This document shows, piece after piece, positions 40,021 through 53,473 of a DNA stretch of 64,000 nucleotides (positions are counted from its first letter, which is position 1; each line of letters opens with the position of its first letter). A model generated the notes under the pieces. That model was not told where the DNA came from, searched no databases, and was given only the letters and a program-made list of their open reading frames with translations. Source of the stretch: Streptomyces sp. NBC_00433 (GTDB lineage Bacteria; Actinomycetota; Actinomycetes; Streptomycetales; Streptomycetaceae); contig CP107926.1 in the NCBI GenBank assembly GCA_036015235.1, forward strand, positions 3,166,001 through 3,230,000, written 5' to 3'. Position numbers and translations under genes: made by a program.

Positions 40021-41082
40021 TCAGCGGCGCTCGTCCAGCTCGTCGGCCAGCGTCAGCCACGCCGTCGCACAGGCGCGGGCCAGGTCGGCGACGGGGGCGG
40101 ACCAGTGGTCGGGGATGGTGCCGCCGACACCGCGGCAGGCGTCGAGGTCCACCGCGTGGTGGTGCAGCCAGCGCAGCGCCACCCGGCCGGCCTCACTGAA
40201 GCGCAGCGACGGGTCGCTCATCAACTTGGACAGCAGCGCCCTGCCGTCCATGCCGGGCCCGCCGGCCTGGCGGCGTACCGGCGCCGTGTCGGGCGCCTGC
40301 TCCCGCACCGGCTCCGCCGCGGGCGGGCAGGGCCGCGACACGGGGCCCGCCGGGTCCGGCGCCTTGCGGTATTTGGCCGGGACCGGGTCCTCGCCGCGGT
40401 CGGTCCGCAGCCGTACGTCCCTGACGGTGGCGGGCGACAGACCGGTCGCCCTGGCGATCTCCCGCAGGCCCGCCTCGGGGCGCTCGGCGATCAGCACGGC
40501 CGCCTGGCGGCGTTTGGCCGCGCTGTTGAGCGGCCTGACCCGGCCGTCCCTGCCGATGCGGTCGCGCGGCTGCGAGGACTCCGCCGCGGGGCGGCTGCGC
40601 AGGCCGGAGACGGTCTTGTCGGAGAGCCCGGCGGCCGCCGCGACCGCGCGGTCCGACCAGTTGGGGTGCAGGGCGATGATGAACTCGGCTGCGGTCCTGC
40701 GGTCCTGCGGCGAAAGCGGCAGGCCGTGCGTGACATTCGCCCGCACCGCGAGCACGAAGGCGGTGGCCGAATCGCAGTCGACAAGCCGGGCCTTGATGAC
40801 GGAGCGGCCGTTGAGCAGCGCCGCCCGCACCCGGTGCATCCCGTCGATCACCTGCATCGTGGCGCGGTGCACGAGGATCGGCGGCAGGTCGGCGATATCG
40901 GCCAGCGTCCTTGTGTGCGCCGGGTTCTCACCGCCCGACCGCGGTGAGCCGACCAGTACCAGATGTCTGATTTCTATGATGCGGATCGGGTAACTTTCCA
41001 CGGAAATCGCGGGCGCGGCATCCTTGCGCCCGGTCATGGCTCCGACGTAGCCCTCGTCCGGTATCCGGACCAGATCCAACAT
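40021..41082 (-). CDS. StrR/NovG-type ParB-domain transcriptional regulator
   Basis: A 353-aa DNA-binding protein with an N-terminal ParB/sulfiredoxin-like domain (VHRATMQVIDGMHRVRAALL, ~72-91) and two helix-turn-helix segments (WSDRAVAAAAGLSDKTVSGL near 140; LREIARATGLSPATVRDVRL near 203), the arrangement of StrR and NovG pathway activators. The start has a GAGGGG site. An imperfect TGTCCGAATGTTTTCGGGACA dyad sits just upstream (41098-41118) and may be its own operator. Its targets may include the P450 downstream or the MMPL exporter behind it. Confidence 0.87.
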   Translation of the reverse strand: MLDLVRIPDEGYVGAMTGRKDAAPAISVESYPIRIIEIRHLVLVGSPRSGGENPAHTRTLADIADLPPILVHRATMQVIDGMHRVRAALLNGRSVIKARLVDCDSATAFVLAVRANVTHGLPLSPQDRRTAAEFIIALHPNWSDRAVAAAAGLSDKTVSGLRSRPAAESSQPRDRIGRDGRVRPLNSAAKRRQAAVLIAERPEAGLREIARATGLSPATVRDVRLRTDRGEDPVPAKYRKAPDPAGPVSRPCPPAAEPVREQAPDTAPVRRQAGGPGMDGRALLSKLMSDPSLRFSEAGRVALRWLHHHAVDLDACRGVGGTIPDHWSAPVADLARACATAWLTLADELDERR

Positions 41083-41230
41083 GTTCCCAACCCCTCGTGT
41101 CCGAATGTTTTCGGGACATTGGAACGTGCCTGTGATCTTGTAAAACGGCTGCGACCTCGTCGTACGCCGTTCCCCCGAACGGCCGGGACGTGCCCGGGAG
41201 ATGGCCGGGACGCACCGGGGAGGTACAAGG

Positions 41231-41271
41231 GACAGCAGCCGACCCCCCGGGGGAAGGGGCCGGCCGCTGTC
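41231..41271 (-). terminator. Terminator hairpin after MMPL gene
   Basis: Arms GACAGCAGCCG (41231-41241) and CGGCCGCTGTC (41261-41271), one mismatch in 11 bp, 12 bases past the MMPL stop codon (41283). Confidence 0.5.
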
Positions 41272-41282
41272 GGTTCATGGGG

Positions 41283-43463
41283 TCACACCAGATCGGGCTC
41301 CTCCACGCGCGGCTCGGGCCCGTCGGTCTCGCTGATGCCGACCCGGCCGTGCAGCTTGGCCAGCGGGCCGGGCGCCCACCAGGCCGAGCGGCCGAGCAGC
41401 CGCAGCACCGCGGGCATCAGCACCACGCGGACCAGGGTGGCGTCCACGATCAGCGCGATGACCATGCCGATGCCGATCATCTTGGTGAAGACGATGCCGC
41501 TGGTGGAGAAGCCTGCGTCGACCACGCCCAGCAGCAGGGCGGCCGCGGTGATGATCCGCCCGGTGCGCTGGAGTCCGCCCGCGATGGCCTTCTTCGCGCC
41601 GGCCGCGCCCTCGCCCTCGGCTCCGGCGGGCCATGCCTCGCGGATCGCGGAGACGAGGAAGAGCTCGTAGTCGGTGGCGAGGCCGTACAGCGTGGCGAGG
41701 ATCAGCACCGGGACGGTCGGTTCGAGGAAGCCGGTCGGGGTGAAGTGCAGCATCCCCGACAGGTGGCCCTGCTGGAAGATCCAGATGATGACGCCGAAGG
41801 AGGCGCCGATCGACACCAGGTTCATCACCACGGCGACCAGCGGCAGCACGACCGAGCCGAAGGCCAGGAAGAGCAGCACAAAGGTGGCCGCCGCCATGAT
41901 GCCGAGCATCCAGGGCAGCCCGTCGCCGAGCGTCGCGAGCCGGTCCACGTCCATCGCGGGCCTGCCGCCCACCAGCACCTGCACACCGGCGGGTTCGTCC
42001 AGCGCCCTGATGCCGCGCACCGCGTCGTAGGCGGTGTCGCCGGTCCGGTCGCCCTGGTAGCCGGCGGTGAGCATCGCCGAAGTGCCGCGCTGGGCCTCGA
42101 CCTTGACGTCGGTGATTCCGGCGACCTTGTCGATCTTGGCGCCGATGTCCTGGAGTTGGGCGGCGGTGGCGTGGGCGACGTATATCTCCAGCGGTGCTTC
42201 CGAGCCGCCGGGGAAGTCGGCGGCGAGCCGCTCGGAGACGATCCGCGCCTCGGTGGACTTGGGCAGCACCCGCTCGTCGCTGCCGGCGAAGTGCACCTTC
42301 ATGAAGGGCGCGGCGAAGACGCCGAGGATGACCAGGACGCCGACGGTGTAGACGACCGGGCGGCGCATCACGGTGTGCGCGATCCGCTCCCAGCTGCCGC
42401 CGCCGCCTTCGGCGGCCGCGGCCTCGCGGCGCCGCCTCCCGGGCAGCGGGACGCGCCAGGAGTTGATCCGGCGGCCGAGCACCGCGAGCATCGCGGGCAG
42501 CACGGTCAGCGCGCTGAGCATGGCGACGAAGACCGCGGACATGCCGCCGAAGCCGATCGAGCGCAGGAAGACCAGCGGGAAGATCAGCAGGCTGGACAGC
42601 GCGAGCACCACGGTCAGCCCGGAGACCAGGACGGTGCGTCCCGCGGTGGCCATGGTGCGGGCGATGGCCTCGGCGGGCTCGTGCTCCAGCAGCTCCTTGC
42701 GGTAGCGGCTGACGATGAGCAGCGAGTAGTCGATGGCCAGGCCGAGCCCGAGCAGGGTGATGGTGTTCACCGCGAAGGTGGACACGTCGGTGAACTCGGT
42801 GATCACCCGGGTCGCGGTGAAGGCGCCCAGGATGGCCAGGATGCCGACGAGCAGCGGCATTCCGGCCGCGACCACGCCGCCGAAGATGATGGTCAGCAGC
42901 ACCAGCAGGGCGGGGAAGGCGATCATCTCGCCCTTGCTGATGTCCTTCTTGGCCATGTCGTCGGTGACGACGGCGAGCGGGACGACGCCGCCGACCTGCT
43001 TGGTCAGCCCTGGTGCGGCCAGGTCGTCCCTGATGTCCTTGTACTGCTTGCTCTTGATGTCCTGGTCCTGCGACTTCAGGGTGATCAGGACGCCGGTGGA
43101 GTGCCCGTCCCTGGAGCGCAGCGACGGCAGGTGCGTGTCGGCGTAGGTCGCGATGTTCGCGATCTCCGGGCGGGCGTGCAGGCGGGCGACGGTGGATCGC
43201 ACCGCGCCGGCGAAGGCGGGGTCGTCCACCGTGGCGGTGGGGCTGGAGTACAGCACCACCACGTCGACGTCGCGCGCGCCGAGGTCGGCGGCGATACGGG
43301 CCGAGGCGCGCCCCGACTCGCTGCTGGGGTCGTCGAAGCCGCCGGACTTCAGGGTGTTGAACACGCCCCCGCCCCAGGCTCCGCCGATCAGGACGACCGC
43401 GATGCCGGCGGCGATCGCCGCCCAGCGGAACCTGACCAGGAGACGGCCCCAGGTCGTTAACAT
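41283..43463 (-). CDS. MMPL/RND-family membrane exporter
   Basis: A 726-aa MMPL-type transporter with the duplicated RND plan: an N-terminal helix, a ~130-residue extracytoplasmic loop (residues 40-170), a block of five or six helices containing the charged LGLAIDYSLLIVSRYR segment (~240), then a second loop and helix block with LYGLATDYELFLVSAIREAW (~590). Such proteins export lipids or drugs by proton motive force. ATG 43463 has GGGAGTG upstream; a longer start at 43556 lacks one. A double inverted repeat in the upstream region suggests repressor control. Confidence 0.92.
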   Translation of the reverse strand: MLTTWGRLLVRFRWAAIAAGIAVVLIGGAWGGGVFNTLKSGGFDDPSSESGRASARIAADLGARDVDVVVLYSSPTATVDDPAFAGAVRSTVARLHARPEIANIATYADTHLPSLRSRDGHSTGVLITLKSQDQDIKSKQYKDIRDDLAAPGLTKQVGGVVPLAVVTDDMAKKDISKGEMIAFPALLVLLTIIFGGVVAAGMPLLVGILAILGAFTATRVITEFTDVSTFAVNTITLLGLGLAIDYSLLIVSRYRKELLEHEPAEAIARTMATAGRTVLVSGLTVVLALSSLLIFPLVFLRSIGFGGMSAVFVAMLSALTVLPAMLAVLGRRINSWRVPLPGRRRREAAAAEGGGGSWERIAHTVMRRPVVYTVGVLVILGVFAAPFMKVHFAGSDERVLPKSTEARIVSERLAADFPGGSEAPLEIYVAHATAAQLQDIGAKIDKVAGITDVKVEAQRGTSAMLTAGYQGDRTGDTAYDAVRGIRALDEPAGVQVLVGGRPAMDVDRLATLGDGLPWMLGIMAAATFVLLFLAFGSVVLPLVAVVMNLVSIGASFGVIIWIFQQGHLSGMLHFTPTGFLEPTVPVLILATLYGLATDYELFLVSAIREAWPAGAEGEGAAGAKKAIAGGLQRTGRIITAAALLLGVVDAGFSTSGIVFTKMIGIGMVIALIVDATLVRVVLMPAVLRLLGRSAWWAPGPLAKLHGRVGISETDGPEPRVEEPDLV

Positions 43464-43487
43464 GAGCACTCCCGTAGTTGTACGTCG

Positions 43488-43529
43488 CAACCCTCGGAGG
43501 GAGAATACCCAAAGAGGGTTGTCCGCGGC
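43488..43529. promoter_or_regulatory. Overlapping inverted repeats upstream of MMPL gene
   Basis: CAACCCTC (43488-43495) pairs with GAGGGTTG (43514-43521), and GGGTTG-TCCGCGG-CAACCC forms a second dyad overlapping the right arm. The spacing and the promoter location are as expected for a TetR- or MarR-type operator controlling efflux. No such regulator gene is adjacent. Confidence 0.45.
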
Positions 43530-43761
43530 AACCCATCCCGGCGCCTCGCCGTGCACACCTCGCGAGCCGCCGCCTCTGCCAACCCCCCTATCGCCAGCCG
43601 CGTTTGGGCGGCGGCGGCTGACCGCGGCGTTTGACTGCGCGGCCGCCGCGCCGGCCTCCGCAGTTGAACCTCCCGGGACCCGCGGTGACCGTGGTTAGTC
43701 TGGTGCGCGCCGTCGGCGGACCGGCACTCACCAGACTTCCCGTCGCCCGACTGGAGCGAAC

Positions 43762-44901
43762 GTGACGAACTGCAATGTCTGCTCGCTCAGCGGCGAGCAC
43801 CCCGGGATCAGCGTCGACGCGACCGGCCTGTGCAATCTCTGCCGCCTCGATATCGCGGGCGACCTGCTGGTGAACTTCCGCTACACCAGCGGGGTGTTCG
43901 ACGAATTCCAGCGGGCCCCGCGGGATCCCGCGGCGCGCTACGACTGCCTGTTCATGTACAGCGGCGGCAAGGACAGCACCTACATGCTGGACAAGTTCGT
44001 CAACGAATACGGCAAGCGGGTCCTCGCCTACACCTTCGACGTCCCCTTCGAGAGCGCGCACGCCGCCGACAACATCAGGCTCGCCCGGGATCGGATCGAC
44101 GCCGACTTCGTGCTCGACGCCGACGACGAGAACATCAAGAAGGTGATGCGGGAGGTCTTCAACCGCCCCGCGCCCGCCAAGCCCGGCTCGTACCTGGACG
44201 AGAAGCTGCCCTGCGCCTCCTGCCGGACCTTCTTCGTGCTGCGGGCCGTGCTGCACGCCTACCGCGGCGGCATCAAATACATCGCCATGTGCGCCGACCC
44301 GCAGCAGATCCTCACCATGGAGTCCAACGTCAGGGAGATCGTCCGCGGCTTCTACCAGCGCTTCGGCGACCGGCTCACCGACGAGGTCTTCCGCGGCGAG
44401 CTGGAACAGATCCTCTTCGCCGAGGACGACGAACTGCCGCGCATCGTCTTCCCCTTCATCGCCATGCGGCACGACTACGACCCGGACGCGATCGTGGCCG
44501 AGCTGAAGGCCAAGGGGCTCTACGAGTCCTCGCCGCTGGAGACCCACTGCACGCTCTTCCCGCTGCTGAACTACTACGCCTTCAAGCACTGGAACTGCAT
44601 GTTCTACAAGCTCAACGCGGCCAGCCACGCGCGGGCGGTCCGGCGCAACGGCACCGGGAACGAGCGCTCGACCTTCAGCATCAAATTCCCGCAGGTCCTG
44701 GACATCACCGGCATCGAGGAACGGCTGCGGGAGGTGACCCTGGAGATCGCCGCGGGCGGGGGCGACCGCGAGGCGCAGCTGCGCGAGGTGACCGCGATCT
44801 TCCGCGACCTCGACGCCGACGAGGACGCGGCGCGCTTCGTCGCCAAGAGCTTCGTCGACATGCCCGAGGTCGCCGCCGACGTGGGCATCCGGCTGCCCTG
44901 A
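43762..44901 (+). CDS. PP-loop ATP-pyrophosphatase with N-terminal zinc ribbon
   Basis: A 379-aa adenylating enzyme. It starts TNCNVCSLSG and has CNLCRL near residue 25, forming a zinc ribbon; the PP-loop MYSGGKDSTYML is at ~65-76, and CASC near 150 may be the active thiols. This is the plan of N-acetyl sugar amidotransferases (WbpG/LegG-like) and other alpha-hydrolases that activate a carbonyl for N or S transfer. No sugar genes are near. It precedes the KS-AT-ACP gene by 91 bp on the same strand, so it may modify that pathway's product (amide, amidine or thio group). GTG start with GGAG site. Confidence 0.85.
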   Translation: MTNCNVCSLSGEHPGISVDATGLCNLCRLDIAGDLLVNFRYTSGVFDEFQRAPRDPAARYDCLFMYSGGKDSTYMLDKFVNEYGKRVLAYTFDVPFESAHAADNIRLARDRIDADFVLDADDENIKKVMREVFNRPAPAKPGSYLDEKLPCASCRTFFVLRAVLHAYRGGIKYIAMCADPQQILTMESNVREIVRGFYQRFGDRLTDEVFRGELEQILFAEDDELPRIVFPFIAMRHDYDPDAIVAELKAKGLYESSPLETHCTLFPLLNYYAFKHWNCMFYKLNAASHARAVRRNGTGNERSTFSIKFPQVLDITGIEERLREVTLEIAAGGGDREAQLREVTAIFRDLDADEDAARFVAKSFVDMPEVAADVGIRLP

Positions 44902-44992
44902 CCGGGCCGCCCGACAGCTGACGGCCGGCCGCGCAGGGCCGAGGACGTAAGAGGACGGCCGCGTAAGGCCGAGGACGTAAGGACGCAAATCC

Positions 44993-47548
44993 GTGGCTCC
45001 AGTGGATCTTTCAGACGACGTCCGCGAGTCGGACGTGGCCATCGTCGGCATGGCCTGCCGCTTCCCCGGAGCGGAGAACACCGAGCGCTTCTGGCAGAAC
45101 CTCCGCGACGGCACCAGGACGACGACCTACTTCACCGACGAGGAGCTGCTCGCGGCGGGCGTCGGCCCGCGCGACCTGGCCGACCCGCAGTATGTGAAGG
45201 CCGGCCAGATCCTGCCGGGGATCGACCGCTTCGACGCCGGGCTCTTCCGCATCCCCCGCGACGAGGCCGAGATCCTCGACCCGCAGCAGCGGATCTTCCT
45301 GGAATGCGCGCTCACCGCCCTGGAGGACGCCGGCTGCGACCCTGACCGGCACGCGGGCCCCATCGGGGTCTACGCGGGCGTCGGCCTCAACGCCTACGCG
45401 CTGCACCGGCTGGCGCAGCGGTACCGGGACGCCTCCGAGGTCGAGCGCTACCGGCTGATGATCGCCGTCGACAAGGACTTCCTGGCCACCCGGGTCTCCT
45501 ACAAGCTCGGCCTGCGCGGGCCCAGCGTGAACGTCGGCACCGCCTGCTCCACCTCGCTCGTCGCTGTCCACCTGGCGTGCCTGGCGCTGCTCGGCGGCGA
45601 GTGCGACGCGGCGCTCGCCGGCAGCGCGCACATCCGATTCCCGCAGGACCAGGGCTACTTGCACCAGCCCGGCATGATCTTCTCCCCCGACGGCCACTGC
45701 CGCGCCTTCGACTCCAAGGCCCAGGGCACGGTCATCGGCAGCGGCGTCGGCGTGGTGCTCCTCAAGCGGCTCACCGACGCGCTGGCCGCCGGCGACCGGG
45801 TGCACGCGGTCATCAAGGGCTCGGCGATCAACAACGACGGCGCACTGAAGGCCAGTTACACCGCGCCCAGCGTCCAGGGCCAGGCGTCCGTCATCGCCGA
45901 CGCGCTGGCCGTGGCGCAGTGCCCCCCGCAGACGATCGGCTACGTCGAGGCGCACGGCACCGGCACGGCGCTCGGCGACCCCATCGAAGTGGCCGCGCTG
46001 AACGAGGCGTTCGCCGCGGCGGGACCGACGCACTCGTGCGCGCTCGGCTCGGTGAAGTCCAACGTCGGCCACCTGGACACCGCCGCGGGCATGGCAGGGC
46101 TGATCAAGACGTCGCTGATGCTGCGGCACGCGACGCTGGTGCCGACCCTGGACTTCGAGGCGCCGAACCCCGAGATCCCCTTCGCGGAGGGGCCGTTCGA
46201 GGTCGCCACCGAGCTGTGCGACTGGCCGGCGCCGGACGGCTCCCCCCGGCGGGCGGGCGTCAGCGCCTTCGGCATCGGCGGGACCAACGCCCACGTCGTC
46301 CTCGAAGAGGCGCCGCCCGCCGCCCGGCGGCTCGAAGACCTCCCCACCGGACCCGAGCTGCTGCTGGTCTCCGCCGCCACCCCGGAGGCCGCCGACCGCG
46401 CCACCGCCGACCTCTCCCGCCACCTCCGCCGCCACGCCGCCACCCCCCTCCGCGACGTCGCCGCCACCCTCGCCCTCGGCCGCCGCACCCACCCCCACCG
46501 CCGCTTCGTCGTCGCGGCGGACACCCGCGACGCCGCCATGGCCCTCGCGGTGGCGGACCCCGCCCGGGTCCCCTCGGCGGAGGCCGCCTCCCCGGCGCAC
46601 GGCGCCGCCTTCCTCTGTACCGGCGAGCCCGCCCCCGAGGCGGCCGCCCTCTACGCCCACTCCCCCGCCTTCCGCGCGGCGGTGGACGACTGCCTGGCGG
46701 CGGCGGGCGCCGACGGTGACGCCGTGGCCGCGCTGAGCGCGGGCGACGCCGTCTCCGCGGCGCTGGCCGAATACGCGACGGCGCAGCTGCTACGGGCCTG
46801 GGGCGTCCCGCCCGCCGCCCTCCTCGCCACGACCCCGTCCGGCTGGCGCGCGGCGGGCTGCCTTGCGGGCGCTTTCCCCCCGGCGACGATGCTCGACCCG
46901 GCGGCTACCTGCCCGCCCTTGCCTGCGGCGGGGCTGCCGCTGTGGGTGGCGGGAGCGTGGGCCGGTACGTCCGGCGGTACGCCCGCCGACGCGGCCGACG
47001 TGGACGCGGCCCTGGACGGCACCGGCTGGGCCCGGCTCGCCCTGGCCCCGGGTACGAGCACCCTGCTCACCACGCTCGGGCAGGCCTGGCTCGCGGGACT
47101 CGCCGTCGACTGGTCGGCCTTCTACGCCGACCGCCCCTTCCTCCGCACCTCCCTGCCGACCTACCCCTTCCAACGCGAGCGCTTCTGGTACGACCCGGCG
47201 CCCGACCCGGCCGCGTCCGGACCCGAACGCACCTCGCTCCGCGTCCAGTTGGCGGGCCGCCCGCTCGTCGTCCAGGTGTCCCTCCTCACCGAATACCTCC
47301 GCGACGAGATCGGCCGTGCCCTCGGCCCGCAGCCCACGGAGGACGGCCTCCCCGACCCGACGGCCGAACTGTTCGACCTCAACGCGGAGTCGCTGATGCT
47401 GATCGAGCTGACGGCGAAGCTCAGCGACGAACTGTCCTACCCGGTCCCGGCGACCGGCTTCATCGACTACCCGACGATCGACTCGTTCGTCGAGAACCTC
47501 TTCGAGGAGATGCGCTCGGCGGGCGCGACCCTGGATCAGCCCGCCTGA
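44993..47548 (+). CDS. Type I PKS protein: KS - vestigial AT - ACP
   Basis: An 851-aa modular PKS protein. The KS (residues 12-430) is complete: Cys in TACSTSLVAVHLA (~184), His in EAHGTGTALGD (~320) and NVGHLDTAAG (~359). The following ~300 residues keep the AT flanks (LYAHSPAFRAAVDDCLAAAG; DWSAFYADRPFLRTSLPTYP) but the GHSxGE active site is missing, replaced by ATTPSGWRAAG. Residues ~770-845 are an ACP whose Ser sits in NAESLMLIEL instead of DSL. It must be loaded by another acyltransferase or used in chain transfer. Overlapping direct repeats (GCCGAGGACGTAAG) precede the GTG. Confidence 0.9.
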   Translation: MAPVDLSDDVRESDVAIVGMACRFPGAENTERFWQNLRDGTRTTTYFTDEELLAAGVGPRDLADPQYVKAGQILPGIDRFDAGLFRIPRDEAEILDPQQRIFLECALTALEDAGCDPDRHAGPIGVYAGVGLNAYALHRLAQRYRDASEVERYRLMIAVDKDFLATRVSYKLGLRGPSVNVGTACSTSLVAVHLACLALLGGECDAALAGSAHIRFPQDQGYLHQPGMIFSPDGHCRAFDSKAQGTVIGSGVGVVLLKRLTDALAAGDRVHAVIKGSAINNDGALKASYTAPSVQGQASVIADALAVAQCPPQTIGYVEAHGTGTALGDPIEVAALNEAFAAAGPTHSCALGSVKSNVGHLDTAAGMAGLIKTSLMLRHATLVPTLDFEAPNPEIPFAEGPFEVATELCDWPAPDGSPRRAGVSAFGIGGTNAHVVLEEAPPAARRLEDLPTGPELLLVSAATPEAADRATADLSRHLRRHAATPLRDVAATLALGRRTHPHRRFVVAADTRDAAMALAVADPARVPSAEAASPAHGAAFLCTGEPAPEAAALYAHSPAFRAAVDDCLAAAGADGDAVAALSAGDAVSAALAEYATAQLLRAWGVPPAALLATTPSGWRAAGCLAGAFPPATMLDPAATCPPLPAAGLPLWVAGAWAGTSGGTPADAADVDAALDGTGWARLALAPGTSTLLTTLGQAWLAGLAVDWSAFYADRPFLRTSLPTYPFQRERFWYDPAPDPAASGPERTSLRVQLAGRPLVVQVSLLTEYLRDEIGRALGPQPTEDGLPDPTAELFDLNAESLMLIELTAKLSDELSYPVPATGFIDYPTIDSFVENLFEEMRSAGATLDQPA

Positions 47549-47551
47549 CGC

Positions 47552-47581
47552 GGTGCCACCCGACCCCCGCCGGGTGGCACC
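47552..47581 (+). terminator. Terminator hairpin after KS-AT-ACP gene
   Basis: Perfect 11-bp arms GGTGCCACCCG (47552-47562) and CGGGTGGCACC (47571-47581) with an 8-nt loop, 4 bases after the stop codon. Confidence 0.75.
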
Positions 47582-48106
47582 ACCCCAGCGCCCGCACCGA
47601 CCGTCCATCCGCCCGGCGCACTCCGGCGCTGTCACCGCCGCGACACCCTCACCTGCGGGCCGCGGCCGCTCCGGCGGAACAAGCTACGCGCCGACGCGGC
47701 CACCGCGCGACCGCGCCTGTGCATTCACGGTTCGCGGTGAATCTGCTGGCGCGTCGTCATGAGCAGTTGGCGCAGGTCTTCGCGGGTCGGCAGGCGCCGG
47801 CTGCGGGGCGGGTGCCGGCGAGGCCCCCGCGCCGGCCGGTCACGCGTCCACCGCGGTGCGCCGTCCTGAGCCGTCGCCGGGCTCCCGGCCGACCCCACGC
47901 GCAGCCCCCGCCCACCTCCCCGCCGCCCGCGGGGCGAACGCGCCGACTCCGTCGGCCGCACAGCCCGCGCGGGCGAGCCGGGACGCCCCGCTCGCGGCAG
48001 CGCCCAAGGCATCTGCCGCTCCGGCGGCGGTGGGCGACGTGCGGTCGATGCGGTGCGCCCGCCGGCAGCCGCCCCGGGCGGGCCCAGCCCGCCCGCTCGG
48101 CGGTGG
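47582..48106. other. 525-bp gap between convergent PKS and NRPS genes
   Basis: No gene with credible start, ribosome site or homology is seen. GC content dips around 47700-47770. Several overlapping frames on both strands are shadow frames of GC-rich sequence. Confidence 0.5.
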
Positions 48107-51704
<3,598 letters not shown>

Positions 51705-51715
<11 letters not shown>

Positions 51716-53009
51716 GGTCCGTACCGCCGGCGGCACGGGCGGCGGTCCTGGCGAGGCGGGTGCTGGGCGGCTGGAAGACCAGGGCGACGTTGTGGCCGCC
51801 GAAGGCGGAGGACGTCGACAGGGCGGCCCTGACCGGCGCGGTGCGGGCGCCGCCCCTGACGTGGTCGAGGTCGCACTTCGGGTCCGGGTCGTCCAGGTTG
51901 TGGGTCGGCGGCAGTGTGCCGCCGGCCAGCGCCAGGACGGTGGCCGCCGCCTCCACCGCGCCGGAGCCGCCGAGCAGGTGCCCGGTGACGCCCTTGGTCG
52001 AGCTGACCGCGGGCTGGTCGGGCCCGAACACCTGCTGGATCGCGGCGGCTTCCGCCATGTCGCCGATCTTCGTGCCGGTGCCGTGCGCGTTGACGTAGCC
52101 GATGTCGGCGAGGTCGAGCCCGGCACGGGCGATCGCGCTGCGCAGGCAGGCGGCGACGCCGGAGCCGTCCGGGTTGGGCATGATCAGGTGGAAGGCGTCG
52201 GTGGTGGAGCCCCAGCCGACCAGGTCGGCGTATCCGGCGGCGCCGCGCGCGTCGGCGAAGTCGGCGCGCTCCACGACCAGCATGCCGCCGCCCTCGCCGA
52301 GCACGAAGCCGTTGCGCCGGGAGTCGAAGGGGCGGCTGGCCGCGGTCGGGTCGTCCTCCCAACCGGTGGCCAGCGCACGGGCGTTGCGGAAGCCGGCGAT
52401 GCCGGTGAGGCCGCCGAGGGTGGCCTCGGTGCCGCCGCACACCACGACGTCGGCGTCACCGGCGGAGATCAGCCGGAAGGCCTCCGCGATGGCGTGCGCG
52501 CTCGCCGCGCAGGCGGTGGTGACGGTCGAACTGAAGCCGCGGATACCGTGCTTGAGCGCGATGCGCGCGGTCGCCATGTTCGGCAGGAAGGCCGAGTAGA
52601 GGTACGAGCTGACACCGGGGGCGCCGCGCTCGCCGGACGCGCGGGCCTGCCGCTCGAAGGTGATCATGCCGCCGGCGCCGGTGGCGGCGATGACGGCGAC
52701 CCGGTAGGGGTCCACGTCCTCGCCGATCGTGATGCCCGCGTCGGCGAGCGCCGCGTCCGCCGCGGCGACGGCCATCAGCGTGAAGCGGTCGGCGACGCTG
52801 CGGTCGTGCCGCGGCACCAGGGCTGCGGGGTCGAGGTCGGGGGCGATGCCCGCCGAGTCGATGATGCCGTGCGCCACATGGCCTTCCGGGGGGCGTACGA
52901 GTCCGGAGCGCGGCTCGCACAGCGCCTCGAAGAATTCCGCCACGTCCGTGCCCAGGGGGGTGACCAGGCCGATGCCGGTCACCACCGCCCGCGGTGCTGT
53001 GCTGTTCAC
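51705..53009 (-). CDS. Stand-alone beta-ketoacyl-ACP synthase (FabF-like)
   Basis: A 434-aa KS with the full triad: Cys in VTTACAASAHAIAEA (~165), His in YVNAHGTGTKIGD (~305) and KGVTGHLLGGSGA (~341). It resembles FabF and the KS-alpha chains of type II systems; no chain-length-factor partner gene is adjacent. GTG start at 53009, 19 bases after the ACP stop. Likely partners are the ACP upstream and the NRPS whose start it overlaps. Confidence 0.92.
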
Positions 53010-53028
53010 TGCCCGGCCGCCTTCCGTT

Positions 53029-53301
53029 TCAGGCCGCGGGACCGGCGGCCGAGGTGGTGCCCATCCGCTCGACCACCAGCGAGGCGAATTCGTCGAGGGT
53101 GAGGTCCGCCATCCCGGGCAGTTCCTCGTCGGCGAACTTCACGCCGAAGTCGTCCTCGATGCGGACCGCGAGTTCCGCGACGGCGAGCGACTCCAGGTCG
53201 AGCCCGGCCGGGCCGAGCACCGTGGTGTCCGTCAACTCGCTGACGTCGTAGTCCATCTCGGTCAGGGCCGTCTTGACCGCGTCTCGTATCGTCTCGAACA
53301 C
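53029..53301 (-). CDS. Acyl carrier protein
   Basis: A 90-aa ACP. The phosphopantetheine Ser is in GLDLESLAVAELAVRIE (~39), with Glu in place of the usual Asp before it, the same change as in the KS-AT-ACP protein at 44993. GTG 53301 has CAGGAG 6 bases upstream and is preferred to upstream ATGs. It heads the ACP-KS-NRPS operon, 172 bp after larC. Confidence 0.9.
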   Translation of the reverse strand: MFETIRDAVKTALTEMDYDVSELTDTTVLGPAGLDLESLAVAELAVRIEDDFGVKFADEELPGMADLTLDEFASLVVERMGTTSAAGPAA

Positions 53302-53423
53302 ACCGACTCCTGATTCCTGGCCACCGCGTGCCATGCCTCTACGCAGGTCCCTCACCGGCTGTCACCCTGGCATGGGGTGCGCCCCGAAGGCACGCGGTGG
53401 CCGGGTTGCACACGGGGCGGCTG

Positions 53424-53450
53424 TGCGACCTCGGAGAATCCGAGGTTGCA
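53424..53450. promoter_or_regulatory. Inverted repeat between larC and ACP genes
   Basis: GTGCGACCTCGG-AGAAT-CCGAGGTTGCAC: 12-bp arms (counting one G-T pair) with a 5-nt loop, 24 bases past the larC stop. It is a candidate terminator for larC or an operator for the ACP-KS-NRPS operon. Confidence 0.5.
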
Positions 53451-53473
53451 CGGATCTCCCGGTGGCGCCGCCC

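Noticed and set aside
43762-44901. Annotation as QueC-type 7-cyano-7-deazaguanine synthase
   Set aside because: The PP-loop fits, but the N-terminal zinc ribbon and overall length fit the N-acetyl-sugar-amidotransferase-like branch better, and no other queuosine-type genes are near.
47725-48012. Arg/Pro-rich frame in the PKS-NRPS gap
   Set aside because: Composition is that of a shadow frame in GC-rich DNA, with no ribosome site or domain; left as a gap without a gene.
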